From positions 1-64,000 of the forward strand of contig JAHEDK010000005.1 of assembly GCA_024641245.1 (NCBI GenBank): a stretch of 64,000 bases of DNA. The letters run 5' to 3'. Below are positions 42,731 through 51,687 of the stretch, piece by piece. Position 1 is the stretch's first letter; every line of letters starts with the position of its first letter. A program made the translations under genes and the position numbers. Under the pieces are notes generated by a model that did no database searches, had not been told where the DNA came from, and saw nothing but the letters and a program-made list of their open reading frames with translations. Source of the stretch: Actinomycetes bacterium. GTDB lineage: Bacteria; Actinomycetota; Acidimicrobiia; Spongiisociales; JAHEDJ01.

Positions 42731-44410
42731 TCAGGCGAAGTGGTACCGCTGCCCGAGGGGGACCTCCGTGACCGGCGCCAGCCGGGCCGGGCGGCCATCG
42801 ATCAGCACCGGACCGTCGTCATCAGGGACCTCGACCTTCGGTACGGAGGCGTTGGCCGCCATTTGCGCCCGGGTCAGCCGGCGCGTGTTGCGGACGGTCT
42901 CCACGTGGCGGTCGGGAAGAGTGTCGGAGATGCCGGTCTCTGCTGCTGCCTCCGAAACGAACACGGTCGCCAGCCTCCCCGGAGCTTCGCCCAGTCCACC
43001 GAACATCGGTCCGTACATCCTGGGTTGGCCGCTCCGAATGGAGGCACTGCCATCACCGGAGGCACCCCAGGCGATGAAGCCTCGCTTCACCACCGTTTCT
43101 GGTTTCGTGCCAAAGAATTCAGGACGCCAGAGAACGAGGTCGGCGAGCTTGCCCGGTTCCAGAGAGCCAACCTGCGAACTCAATCCATGGGCGATGGCAG
43201 GGTTGATCGTGTATTTGGCCAGATAGCGGCGAACCCGCTCGTTTTGCGGTCCCTCCGCAGCGACTTCCCGCCCCATCACGTCGGCGAGTTGCCAGGTCCG
43301 GCGAACCACTTCCCCACCTCGTCCCATCCCGAGCGAATCCGAATTGATGATGCTGATCGCTCCCTGTTCGTGCAGCCAACTCTCGGCCTCCATCGTGCGC
43401 GCCCTGACTCGTGATCTCGTGGCGGCGACATCGGAAGCCACTGCGGCGTTCTGGTGGTGGACGATCATGGCCATGGGGACGATCTCGTCGAGCGCGTTGA
43501 TTCCGAACGGCACAGTTGGCGTGGTCGAGGAAGCGAGAACATGAGGTTCCGAGACCAGTTCGATCGAGTTGGGCACATGCCCACCGCCGGAGCCCTCCAC
43601 GTGATACGCGTGTACCGTTCGACCATCAATGGCATCGAGAGTGTCGGAGAGCAAACCCGACTCGTTGAGCGAATCGGTGTGCATCGCGACAGCCACGTCG
43701 TGCTTGTCCGCCACCGTCAAGCAGCAGTCAACGACGGACGGAGATCCTCCGAAGTCCTCGTGGATCTTCAGCCCGGCTGCTCCTGCGCTCAGTGCCTGCT
43801 CGAGGGCCGATGGATCGTACGCCCCCCGGGCCAGGAACGCTACGTTGAGCGGAATTGCTCGCCAGGCCTCGATCATTCTTTGGATGTGGGCACGTGGATT
43901 GACGCCGACGTCCCATACGCCTCCGGATCCCATGCCCACGATCGTCGTGATACCCGAGCCGAGTAACACGGGGAGCACAGCCGGAGAGGAGAGGTGCACG
44001 TGTGAATCGACTCCACCGGGAGTTGCGATCATCCCCTCGCCGGGCAGCAAGCCGGTGTGGGGTCCGATGACCAAGTCGACATTGTCCATCACGTCTGGAT
44101 TGCCGGCCCGACCTATTCCGACGATCCGCCCATCCTTGATACCGATGTTCCCTTTGAAGACACCGAGGAGAGGATCCATGATTACTACGTTGCTGATCAC
44201 GAGATCGAGCATCGAGGCGGAGCCCGGCCGGCTCTGCACAAGCATCCCGGCCTGTGTCGTCTTGCCGCATCCAGCGAGAACCTCGTCGCCGTATGAGGTC
44301 TCATCCCTTTCGACCTCCACGAGGATCGAGGTATCGCCGAGTCGAATCCGGTCTCCGATGGTGGGGCCGTAGAGCGTCCCGTAGAGCTTCCGGTCGACTT
44401 CACCGGGCAT
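42731..44410 (-). CDS. Urease alpha subunit-like protein (divergent UreC)
   Basis: 559 aa from ATG 44410 (GAGGAG upstream, overlapping the UreAB stop). Dinickel-site ligands of urease are kept: GGVDSHVHLSSP, the carbamylated Lys in GLKIHEDFGG, His in AMHTDSLNESG, GGGHVPN and Asp in INSDSLGMGRGGE, plus the flap Arg. Differences: the mobile-flap Cys (CHH in ureases) is Val (IVHHQN), the CPQQ after HxH is SPAV, and the usual CTPGPW loop is replaced by NPRAH. It hydrolyses urea or, more likely, a related amide. UreDEFG genes are not in the window. Confidence 0.85.
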   Translation of the reverse strand: MPGEVDRKLYGTLYGPTIGDRIRLGDTSILVEVERDETSYGDEVLAGCGKTTQAGMLVQSRPGSASMLDLVISNVVIMDPLLGVFKGNIGIKDGRIVGIGRAGNPDVMDNVDLVIGPHTGLLPGEGMIATPGGVDSHVHLSSPAVLPVLLGSGITTIVGMGSGGVWDVGVNPRAHIQRMIEAWRAIPLNVAFLARGAYDPSALEQALSAGAAGLKIHEDFGGSPSVVDCCLTVADKHDVAVAMHTDSLNESGLLSDTLDAIDGRTVHAYHVEGSGGGHVPNSIELVSEPHVLASSTTPTVPFGINALDEIVPMAMIVHHQNAAVASDVAATRSRVRARTMEAESWLHEQGAISIINSDSLGMGRGGEVVRRTWQLADVMGREVAAEGPQNERVRRYLAKYTINPAIAHGLSSQVGSLEPGKLADLVLWRPEFFGTKPETVVKRGFIAWGASGDGSASIRSGQPRMYGPMFGGLGEAPGRLATVFVSEAAAETGISDTLPDRHVETVRNTRRLTRAQMAANASVPKVEVPDDDGPVLIDGRPARLAPVTEVPLGQRYHFA

Positions 44411-45107
44411 CGTTCTGCTCCTCGTGGGCGTATCCTCGACGGATCGCATCTCTGACCGTCTCGTCTGCGTCGACCTCATCGAGCGGGCCGTCGATCAGAC
44501 CGCCGAATCCCCAGACTTCCCGCCGGCCGCCGAGTGGAATCAGGCTGACTTTCTTGCGTTCCCGTGGTTCCCATCTCACCGCCGTTCCGGCCGGAATGTC
44601 GAGCCGCATGCCGAGCGCCGCCCTCCGGTCGAAGCTCAGACTCCGGTTCGCCTCCGAGAAGTGGAAGTGCGAAGTGACTTCGATCGGAGCGCTCGACAGG
44701 TTCTGGACGATGATCCCGAGCGGAGTCCGTCCGGCATTGATCGATACCGACCCCGTCCCAGGGATGACCTCGCCCGGGACGGCGCGATCGTTTCGATCAA
44801 GGGCCGGCCCGAAGGGAAGCTCGACGACCACGAGCGTGGTGCCGCTCGGGAAGAGCGCGTCGATTTCGATCCTGCCGATGATCTCCGGGACGCCCTCCAT
44901 GACATCATCGCGGTTCAACAGCGTTTCAGCTCGGGCAATGACCTCCCGGAGAGGCAGTCCGTCCCACGCCAATTCGAGAATCTCGTCACAGATGAGGGCA
45001 ATGGCCTCAGGGGCGTTCAGCTTTCGACCTCTGTCGCGTCGACGTCGGGCCAGTTCGGCCAGGGTGAAGATGGTCAGACGATTGAGTTCTTTGCCTGTCA
45101 AGCGCAT
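44400..45107 (-). CDS. Urease gamma-beta fusion subunit-like protein
   Basis: 235 aa. Residues 1-100 are UreA-like (LTGKELNRLTIFTLAELARRRR, NAPEAIALICDEILE, RDDVMEGVPEIIG); residues 115-220 are UreB-like (PGEVIPGTGSVSINAGR, NLSSAPIEVTSHFHFSEAN, FDRRAALGMRLDIPAGTAVRWEP). Fused gamma-beta subunits occur in other bacterial ureases. It overlaps the alpha-subunit gene and lies 18 bases after the amidase, so amidase, UreAB and UreC are one operon reading from operator 4. Confidence 0.88.
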   Translation of the reverse strand: MRLTGKELNRLTIFTLAELARRRRDRGRKLNAPEAIALICDEILELAWDGLPLREVIARAETLLNRDDVMEGVPEIIGRIEIDALFPSGTTLVVVELPFGPALDRNDRAVPGEVIPGTGSVSINAGRTPLGIIVQNLSSAPIEVTSHFHFSEANRSLSFDRRAALGMRLDIPAGTAVRWEPRERKKVSLIPLGGRREVWGFGGLIDGPLDEVDADETVRDAIRRGYAHEEQNDAR

Positions 45108-45125
45108 GAATGGAGTCCCATCTCG

Positions 45126-46565
45126 TCAGGCCCGATCAGCGGGTCGGTCTATGCCGAGGGCGGGACGATGTTGCTCGAAGATATTGCCGAACGATGATTC
45201 CAATCCGAGGGCTACCCGGAAAGGCACGGGATCAGCATCGGGTGGGCCGACGATCTGCATCCCGATCGGCACACCCGTCCTCGGTGCGAATCCGATCGGC
45301 AGGTTGACCACCGGGAGCTTGCCGAGGATGTTGAACGGATAGGTCATCACCAGGTCGAGCATATCCCCGAGATCGCCGGTGCTTCCCGAATCGGGATGAC
45401 CGAGGTCGGCCGGGATCGAAGTGGTGACGAGTGTCGGGCATATCAAGGCTTCGTAGCCGGCGTGGAACACGGTGCGTTGAAGCCCGGCATACATCTCATC
45501 TCCGTAGCGCCAGCTCTCCATCCACTCCTCGACGGATACAGGCGCTCTCCCGAAGAACTCGCGCATGTATGGAGTCAGCCGGTCGTCACTCGTGTCCGGG
45601 ATGGATCCTCGGAGAATGGCGCCCGACTGAAAGGAGAGGTGGGTCATCGCGATGTCCGCGGCTCGACCTGTCCAGTCCAGTTCTACGGTTTCAACCGTTG
45701 CGCCGAGTCCGCGCAGCCGGCCGGCCGCAGCCTCGAGCGCGTCGACGATCTCCGATTCGGGTGAGAAGTAACCAAGGTCGGGGCTCATCGCGATTCGCAT
45801 GCCGGACACCGGTGGAAACTGCGACGGTAGCTCGAGCGGGGGAGCGGAGTACATGTCGCCGTCCAATGGACCCGCAATCGCGTTCTCGAGGAGCACGACG
45901 TCCGCCACCGTGCGGCCGAGTGGCCCAGAGGCGGCGTAGGGCTCGCGATTCCACGGCCAATACTCGGGAACCCGACCCCAGGGAGGCTTGAAGCCGACGA
46001 CACCGTTCATCGACGCCGGAATCCTGATCGACCCACCTATATCGCTGCCGGTCGCCAGGATGGAAGATCCTGCTGCCAGGCTCGCTCCCGAGCCACCGGA
46101 AGATCCACCGCTGGTCATAGCCAGATTCCACGGGGAACGAGTGATCCCGTGGAGAAACGACCAGGTGACGATGGCCATCGAGAACTCCGGCGTCGTGGTG
46201 TGCGCGTGAACGATCCCACCGGCATCGAGTATCCGCTGGGTGATTGGGTCGGTGCCGGATGCGATTTCGTCCTGGAAAAGCAGCGATCCCTGCGTCCACC
46301 GGCGGCCGTCGATGCGCGGCTCGTCTTTGGCGGCGATCGGGAGCCCCTCGAGCGGTCGGGCCGTGCCGGCGGCGTATCGTTCGCCCGCCTCCCTGGCCCG
46401 GTCGAGAGCTTCCTCGAAGTACGTGTCGACGAAGGCGTTGATCCAAGGTTCGGTCGCTTCGGCTCTCGTGATGATGGCCTCGAGCAATTCGAGCGGTGAG
46501 AGTTGGCGAGCTTGGAACCCGGCCAGCGCTTGCACCGCGCTTAGATAGGCAAGTTCGTTGGACAT
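45126..46565 (-). CDS. Amidase signature family hydrolase
   Basis: 479 aa. The Ser-cisSer-Lys catalytic set is present: Lys in GLPIAAKDEPR, the glycine/serine loop MTSGGSSGGSGASLAAG and the nucleophile Ser in GSDIGGSIRIPAS. The family cuts amide bonds of aryl or alkyl amides, ureas and carbamoyl compounds (allophanate hydrolase is a relative). It is first in the amidase-UreAB-UreC operon; operator 4 lies about 63 bases upstream of its start. The product may feed the urease-like complex. Confidence 0.9.
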   Translation of the reverse strand: MSNELAYLSAVQALAGFQARQLSPLELLEAIITRAEATEPWINAFVDTYFEEALDRAREAGERYAAGTARPLEGLPIAAKDEPRIDGRRWTQGSLLFQDEIASGTDPITQRILDAGGIVHAHTTTPEFSMAIVTWSFLHGITRSPWNLAMTSGGSSGGSGASLAAGSSILATGSDIGGSIRIPASMNGVVGFKPPWGRVPEYWPWNREPYAASGPLGRTVADVVLLENAIAGPLDGDMYSAPPLELPSQFPPVSGMRIAMSPDLGYFSPESEIVDALEAAAGRLRGLGATVETVELDWTGRAADIAMTHLSFQSGAILRGSIPDTSDDRLTPYMREFFGRAPVSVEEWMESWRYGDEMYAGLQRTVFHAGYEALICPTLVTTSIPADLGHPDSGSTGDLGDMLDLVMTYPFNILGKLPVVNLPIGFAPRTGVPIGMQIVGPPDADPVPFRVALGLESSFGNIFEQHRPALGIDRPADRA

Positions 46566-46627
46566 CGCTCTCCACTTCCTGGTCGCTTTGCCGCGGGCAG
46601 ATGTGCCGCCCGCCCTCTTCAGGCAAC

Positions 46628-46643
46628 CCTATCAAACGATAGG
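46628..46643. promoter_or_regulatory. TetR-type operator 4
   Basis: CCTATC AAAC GATAGG upstream of the amidase-urease operon, between it and the stop of TetR regulator 2. Confidence 0.72.
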
Positions 46644-46657
46644 CAAGGCTGGGCTTC

Positions 46658-47329
46658 CTAGACCGAACGCTCGTCGTAAAGGGGGAGCAGCACCATTGCG
46701 TCCCGTCTCACCCCTTCGAGTGCATCGGGCTCGGCCAGGAGGCTGCGGAGAATGAGAGTGGCCGCCTCATCCGGATGCGAATGTCGCTTGAGATGGTCGG
46801 TGGTGGCGAAGAGGTTGGCCCGCGCCAGCAAGGCGCTCACCATCTGCTGTGCGAGCCAGGAGTCGCCCTCGGCAAACTCGCCGGACTCCTGACCGGAGCG
46901 AATCAACGAATGGGTCAGGTCGTCAAACTGGTTGACCAGATCTTGGAAGAGTGCCAGGTCGGGGTCATTGAGGACTTCGTAGCTGATGTGGGCCCTCATG
47001 TCGTAGGGGGAGTTGACGATTCTGGTGATCTCGCCACAGATCATGGCGTAGAGCTTGGCCGCCGGTGAAGCGTCGGCCTCCACCAGCCGCTCGAGGCCTG
47101 CAACTGCGGGAAGCAGGTCATGCTTGTACAGCTCCTCGGCGATCGCCCGTTTAGTGGGGAAGTGAAAGAACAGTGAGGGCTGGCTGATCCCGACGGCGGC
47201 CGCGATCTCTCTGGTAGTCGTTCCGTGGTACCCGTTGACCGCCAGCAATCGGGAAGCTTCGATCAGGATGCGCTCGCGGGTATCCGGAGGATCGACTGCG
47301 GTCGTCTCGTCGTTCTCTGTGCTGTTCAT
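46658..47329 (-). CDS. TetR-family regulator 2
   Basis: 223 aa from ATG 47329. HTH segment LLAVNGYHGTTTREIAAA, turn, then VGISQPSLFFHFPTKRAIAEEL, very like regulator 1. The helical C-terminal domain binds an unknown effector. Operator 5 lies between it and the divergent amidinotransferase gene, so it probably represses both. Two regulators sharing one operator type could give stepwise control by different effectors. Confidence 0.88.
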   Translation of the reverse strand: MNSTENDETTAVDPPDTRERILIEASRLLAVNGYHGTTTREIAAAVGISQPSLFFHFPTKRAIAEELYKHDLLPAVAGLERLVEADASPAAKLYAMICGEITRIVNSPYDMRAHISYEVLNDPDLALFQDLVNQFDDLTHSLIRSGQESGEFAEGDSWLAQQMVSALLARANLFATTDHLKRHSHPDEAATLILRSLLAEPDALEGVRRDAMVLLPLYDERSV

Positions 47330-47391
47330 GTCCACCACCGAGCGAATCCCATTGTCTATCCGAAGGCCCACCGGCCACCTTCGACAGTCTA

Positions 47392-47407
47392 TCTATCATT
47401 TGATAGG
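47392..47407. promoter_or_regulatory. TetR-type operator 5
   Basis: TCTATC ATTT GATAGG, one mismatch to the core, between TetR regulator 2 and the second amidinotransferase gene (ATG 47439). Confidence 0.65.
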
Positions 47408-47438
47408 CTGGGCGGAGGATCCGTTGTCGGAGGTGTAG

Positions 47439-48572
47439 ATGACCCGGGTGAACTCGTGGAACGAGTGGGACCCGCTCAAGCACGTGGTCGTTGGTCGTAT
47501 CGACAGCCGGATGGTAGGTGCACCCGAGGCCGGCATGGTTCTCGATCTCCCGGGAGCCGGTCTGAGGCCGGGCGAGTGGCGCCAGATACCCGATCATTAC
47601 GTGGACAGGGCCACCGCGCAGATGGAGAACTTCGCTTCTCTGCTCGCCGGGCGGGGCATCACAGTCGACCGACCGACGTCGATGGACGATCACCAGCACG
47701 TTCGCACTCCGGACTGGGAGTGCAACCACATGTTTGGGACGATGCCGCCCCGCGACATCCTGATGGCGTACGGCAACGAGATCCTCGAGGCGACCATGTC
47801 GCAGCGATCCCGCTGGTTCGAGTTTCTTGCCTACAAGCCGCTCCTCGAGCGCTACTTCAAGGAGGATCCCAACTTCTTGTGGGAGGCCGCTCCCAAGCCG
47901 CGCTTGTCAGATGAATCCTATGTCCCCGGCTACTGGGACGACTTCTTCGGCACATGGTCAAACGAGGAACTGACGGCCCGCATGGAGCGGTTTGAGTTTC
48001 ATCTGACTGAAAAGGAACCGCTCTTCGATGTTGCCGACGCCATGCGATTCGGCAAAGACATCTTCATCCAGCATTCGGCTCCCTCCAACAGAGCGGGCAT
48101 CGACTGGTTCAAACGCCATTTCGAAGCGCGGGGTTTCCGCGTGCATGTTCTGGCATTTGGAGGGACTGTTCAACCCTGGCACATCGACGTGACGCTCGTT
48201 CCGCTGCGGCCCGGTCTGATCATCGTGAACCCGAACCATCCCTCCCTCGTTCCCGAGTTCTACGAAATGTTCAAGATCAACGACTGGGAGGTTGTTGAGG
48301 CGGCTCCCGTTTCGGGGGCCAAGCAGCCGCCCTACAGTATGTGCCACGAGTCGCTCGGCTACAACGTGTTCTCGCTCGATCCGAACACCGTGTGCGTGGA
48401 GTCGAACGAAGTTCAATTCATGGATCAACTCGACGGGCTCGGTCTTGACGTCGTCCCCATCGATTTCATCGATGTGTCGATGTTCGGCGGCGCCTTGCAC
48501 TGCGCAACTCTCGACGTTGAGCGGGACGGCGACATGGAGGATTACTTCCCGAACCAGATTCCCGGATTCTGA
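47439..48572 (+). CDS. Amidinotransferase family protein, second copy
   Basis: 377 aa, the same length as the copy at 32392 and colinear throughout. Catalytic Asp in FGKDIFIQHSAPSNRAGIDW, His in WHIDVTLVPLRPG and Cys in FGGALHCATLDVERDG. Differences near the active site (WHIDVTLV for MHIDATFI; NVFSLDPNTV for NTLLLDEHTI) suggest a different amino acceptor or donor. It opens a long operon with an aminotransferase, agmatine-deiminase-like and nitrilase-like enzymes and a peptide-type transporter. Confidence 0.88.
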   Translation: MTRVNSWNEWDPLKHVVVGRIDSRMVGAPEAGMVLDLPGAGLRPGEWRQIPDHYVDRATAQMENFASLLAGRGITVDRPTSMDDHQHVRTPDWECNHMFGTMPPRDILMAYGNEILEATMSQRSRWFEFLAYKPLLERYFKEDPNFLWEAAPKPRLSDESYVPGYWDDFFGTWSNEELTARMERFEFHLTEKEPLFDVADAMRFGKDIFIQHSAPSNRAGIDWFKRHFEARGFRVHVLAFGGTVQPWHIDVTLVPLRPGLIIVNPNHPSLVPEFYEMFKINDWEVVEAAPVSGAKQPPYSMCHESLGYNVFSLDPNTVCVESNEVQFMDQLDGLGLDVVPIDFIDVSMFGGALHCATLDVERDGDMEDYFPNQIPGF

Positions 48573-48621
48573 AGAACCGATTCGTCAACCGACCCCGTTT
48601 TGCTAGGGAAAGGACCCAGAC

Positions 48622-50031
48622 ATGGCGGACTACATGAGCACCGAGACCCCGGCCGTTGTCGAACGCGACAAGCGCCACCATGTTCATCCATATCAGGTGT
48701 TCGACTCGTTCGCCGAGCATGGGGCACTTCCCATAGCCTCCGGGCACGGTGCCTTCATCACCGACACCGACGGCAAGCGATATGTGGATGCGGTCGGCGG
48801 TCTGTGGTGCACGAACATCGGGTTGGGACGCGAGGACATGGTCGAAGCTATAGCCGACCAAGTGAGACGACTCGCCTATTCCAACCCGTTTGTCGACATG
48901 ACGCATGTGCCGGCGGCTGATCTGGCGACCAAACTCGCTGAGCTCGCTCCCGGTGACTTGAACCACGTGTTCTTCAGTACGGGTGGTTCGACCGCTAACG
49001 ATCTCGCCTACCGGATCATTCAGTTCTATCAAGCAGTACGCGGCAAAACCGAAAAGCGCCACGTGATATCTCGCGTCGACGCCTATCACGGCCAGACGTA
49101 TGCGGCCGTGTCGATCGGAGGCAAGCCGGGTGACCGGATCGATGAGTTCGAGTTTCTCGACAACATCCATCATCTGAGCTCACCAAACCAGTATCGGTAC
49201 GGGCGCCATCTCTCCGAGAAGGAATTCGGCGACCAGTTGTATGAGGAGTTCGAGAACAAGGTGGCCGAACTCGGCGGGGCCGAGAAGGTCGCCGCCTTCT
49301 TCGCCGAGCCGATCATGGGTGCAGGTGGCGTGGTGCCTCCACCCGATAACTACCTGAAATGCATATGGGAGTTCTGCCGGGACAACGACATCATCTATGT
49401 TTCGGATGAAGTCGTCACCGGTTTCGGGCGTCTGGGCGAGTGGTTCGCTTCCGAGAAGATCTTCGGTATCAAACCCGACATCATCACCTCCGCCAAGGGT
49501 CTCACGTCCGGATACTTGCCACTGGGCGCAACGATCTTCTCGGATCGGATCTTCGATGTGATCGCCGAACCCGGACACCATCGATATTTGCCACTGGGGT
49601 TTACGTACGGTGGTCATCCGGTCTCCTGCGCAGCTGCTCTCAAGAACATCGAGATAATCGAGAACGAGGGCATCCTCGAGCACGTCCGTGAGATTGGGCC
49701 CTACCTCATGGAGCAGTTGGAGACTCTGCGGGAGCTGCCGATGGTCGGTGACGTCCGGGGCTCCCACCTCATGGTGTGCATCGAGTTCGTGCGTGACGTC
49801 GAGACCGGTGAGGCATATCCAGACGAAATCGACATCGGCAAGCGCGTGTCGAACGAGTGCGATGCCCGCGGCTTGATTGTGCGACCGGTCGAGAACCTCA
49901 ACATCATGTCGCCGCCGCTCATCATCACACGGCAGGACATCGAGTTCATCGTCGACACGTTGCGGGAGTCGATCCCGCTGGCCTATGCAGCGGCCGAGAA
50001 GATGATGGCCGAGATCGGGAAGGGGACATAG
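48622..50031 (+). CDS. Class III aminotransferase, second copy
   Basis: 469 aa. PLP-fold signatures: VDAVGGLWCTNIGLGREDMVEA, VFFSTGGSTANDLAYRI, AEPIMGAGGVVPPPDNYL, VSDEVVTGFGRLGEWFAS and the Lys in ITSAKGLTSGYLPLGA. The length and the VTRVDAYHG-type insertion resemble amine:pyruvate and polyamine transaminases. AAAGGA precedes the ATG. It follows the amidinotransferase, repeating the pairing at 32.4-34.8 kb. Product: an aldehyde from a terminal amine. Confidence 0.92.
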   Translation: MADYMSTETPAVVERDKRHHVHPYQVFDSFAEHGALPIASGHGAFITDTDGKRYVDAVGGLWCTNIGLGREDMVEAIADQVRRLAYSNPFVDMTHVPAADLATKLAELAPGDLNHVFFSTGGSTANDLAYRIIQFYQAVRGKTEKRHVISRVDAYHGQTYAAVSIGGKPGDRIDEFEFLDNIHHLSSPNQYRYGRHLSEKEFGDQLYEEFENKVAELGGAEKVAAFFAEPIMGAGGVVPPPDNYLKCIWEFCRDNDIIYVSDEVVTGFGRLGEWFASEKIFGIKPDIITSAKGLTSGYLPLGATIFSDRIFDVIAEPGHHRYLPLGFTYGGHPVSCAAALKNIEIIENEGILEHVREIGPYLMEQLETLRELPMVGDVRGSHLMVCIEFVRDVETGEAYPDEIDIGKRVSNECDARGLIVRPVENLNIMSPPLIITRQDIEFIVDTLRESIPLAYAAAEKMMAEIGKGT

Positions 50032-50061
50032 GTCGATGCCTCGACGGGGAGCGAGAGGTCG

Positions 50062-51687
50062 ATGACCGCCGTGACGGTCTTCCACAGCGGGATGGTCTAC
50101 ACCGCGAATGCTGCAGGGACCCGGACGCAGGCAGTGGCAGTCGGCCACGGCCGCATCTTGGCCGTGGGCAGAGATGACGAAGTGCGAGCCGCCTATCCGA
50201 GCGCCGAACTGCTGGACCTCGGAGGCCGCACGATGGTCCCCGGTTTCATCGACGCTCACAACCACTATCTCGCTACGGGGGAGGGGCTGGCAGCCATCGA
50301 TGCTCGCTTTCCGGGGGTTGCCTCGCCCGATGAACTGGTTGCAGCCGTAGCCGTAGCAGCCGAAGATCGAGCGCCCGGGCGATGGCTGTCCGGTTTCGGG
50401 TTCGATCACGCCAAATACGATCGGTGGCCCACCCGGTGGGACCTCGATCAAGCGACGACCGACCATCCTGTCGCCATCCGTCACGTCTCGGGCCATTACC
50501 TACTGGTCAACTCCGTCGCCCTGGCCGCCGCCGGGGTCAACGACACAACGCCGGATCCAAAAGGCGGCGCTTTTGTCCGCGACGAGGCCGGACGCCTCAC
50601 CGGGCTGTGCCTCGATGCGGCGATGGGCATCGTCGAGCCGGTAGCAGTCGACATCGGTTCACATGGCCCGAACTTCCACGTGCAGGCTTCTATGGACGAG
50701 CTGGTGGCTGCCGTCGACCGGGCCGGCCGGGCCTACGTGGCAGCCGGCCTGACGACGGTGTGTGACGCCCAGGTCACCAAACGTGAAATGGCTGCCTACC
50801 GCCGGGCCCGCGCGCTGGGTTCCTGGTGGGTGCGGGTGGCTTGCATGCCTCTCTCCAACCAACTCGCCGAGTACGGTGCCGCCGGCCTGGCCAGTGGGTT
50901 TGGAGACGACATGCTCTGGTTGGGGCCGATGAAGTTCTACATGGACGGCTCCCTGATCGGTGGCACTGCGGTCTTCGAGGAACCGTATGGAGAACGCGGG
51001 GAGTTCGAGGGGATCTTCTACTGGCAGCCCGAGGAGATGCAGTCGATGATCGCCGAAGCGCATCGCCAGGGCTGGCAGGTAGGAGTGCACACTCAGGGAG
51101 ACCGCGCCATTGAGGCGACCCTCGATGCCATCGAAGGAGCTATGGATTCCAATTCACGCCCGGATCCGCGCCACCGAATAGAGCATTGCGGCCTTCCGAC
51201 GCCGGATCAGATCGCCCGCATGGCGCGCCTGGGTGTGGTGGCAATCAACCAGCCCAACTATCTGCACGATCAGGGGGACGAGTTCCTCGTCAGGCTCGGT
51301 GAGCGGGCTCATCGGCTCCAGCCTCTGCGAGCCGAGCTCGAGGCCGGAGTGATGATCGCTCTGAGCAGTGACGCCGACGTCACGACCTTCCGGCCGCTGG
51401 AGACCATCACCAACGCGGTGATGCGCACGACCATGGGAGGTCGAGCGATCGGCGCCGACCAAGCGTTGACCGTCGAGGAGGCGATTCGGGCCCATACCAT
51501 CGACGCGGCATACTCCATCTTCGTCGAAGACCGGCTCGGATCCATCGAACCCGGCAAGCAGGCCGATCTGGTCGTCATCGACGGTGACCCCTTCTCGGCT
51601 TCGCCCAACGAGATCCGTGATCTCGACGTTTGGATGACCATGATCGGCGGAAAGACGGTCTTCGGTCCGGGCGGGCGGATCCAGTGA
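50062..51687 (+). CDS. Amidohydrolase (YtcJ-like)
   Basis: 541 aa; GAGAGG precedes the ATG. Metal-site pieces: GFIDAHNHYLAT (HxH), VHTQGDRAIEATLDAIE, RHRIEHCGLPT and SSDADVTTF. YtcJ-type members of the metal-dependent hydrolase superfamily hydrolyse N-acyl, amide or cyclic amide bonds; most have unknown substrates. It overlaps the next gene by 4 bases (GTGA). A paralogue ends the same operon at 59137. Confidence 0.85.
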   Translation: MTAVTVFHSGMVYTANAAGTRTQAVAVGHGRILAVGRDDEVRAAYPSAELLDLGGRTMVPGFIDAHNHYLATGEGLAAIDARFPGVASPDELVAAVAVAAEDRAPGRWLSGFGFDHAKYDRWPTRWDLDQATTDHPVAIRHVSGHYLLVNSVALAAAGVNDTTPDPKGGAFVRDEAGRLTGLCLDAAMGIVEPVAVDIGSHGPNFHVQASMDELVAAVDRAGRAYVAAGLTTVCDAQVTKREMAAYRRARALGSWWVRVACMPLSNQLAEYGAAGLASGFGDDMLWLGPMKFYMDGSLIGGTAVFEEPYGERGEFEGIFYWQPEEMQSMIAEAHRQGWQVGVHTQGDRAIEATLDAIEGAMDSNSRPDPRHRIEHCGLPTPDQIARMARLGVVAINQPNYLHDQGDEFLVRLGERAHRLQPLRAELEAGVMIALSSDADVTTFRPLETITNAVMRTTMGGRAIGADQALTVEEAIRAHTIDAAYSIFVEDRLGSIEPGKQADLVVIDGDPFSASPNEIRDLDVWMTMIGGKTVFGPGGRIQ

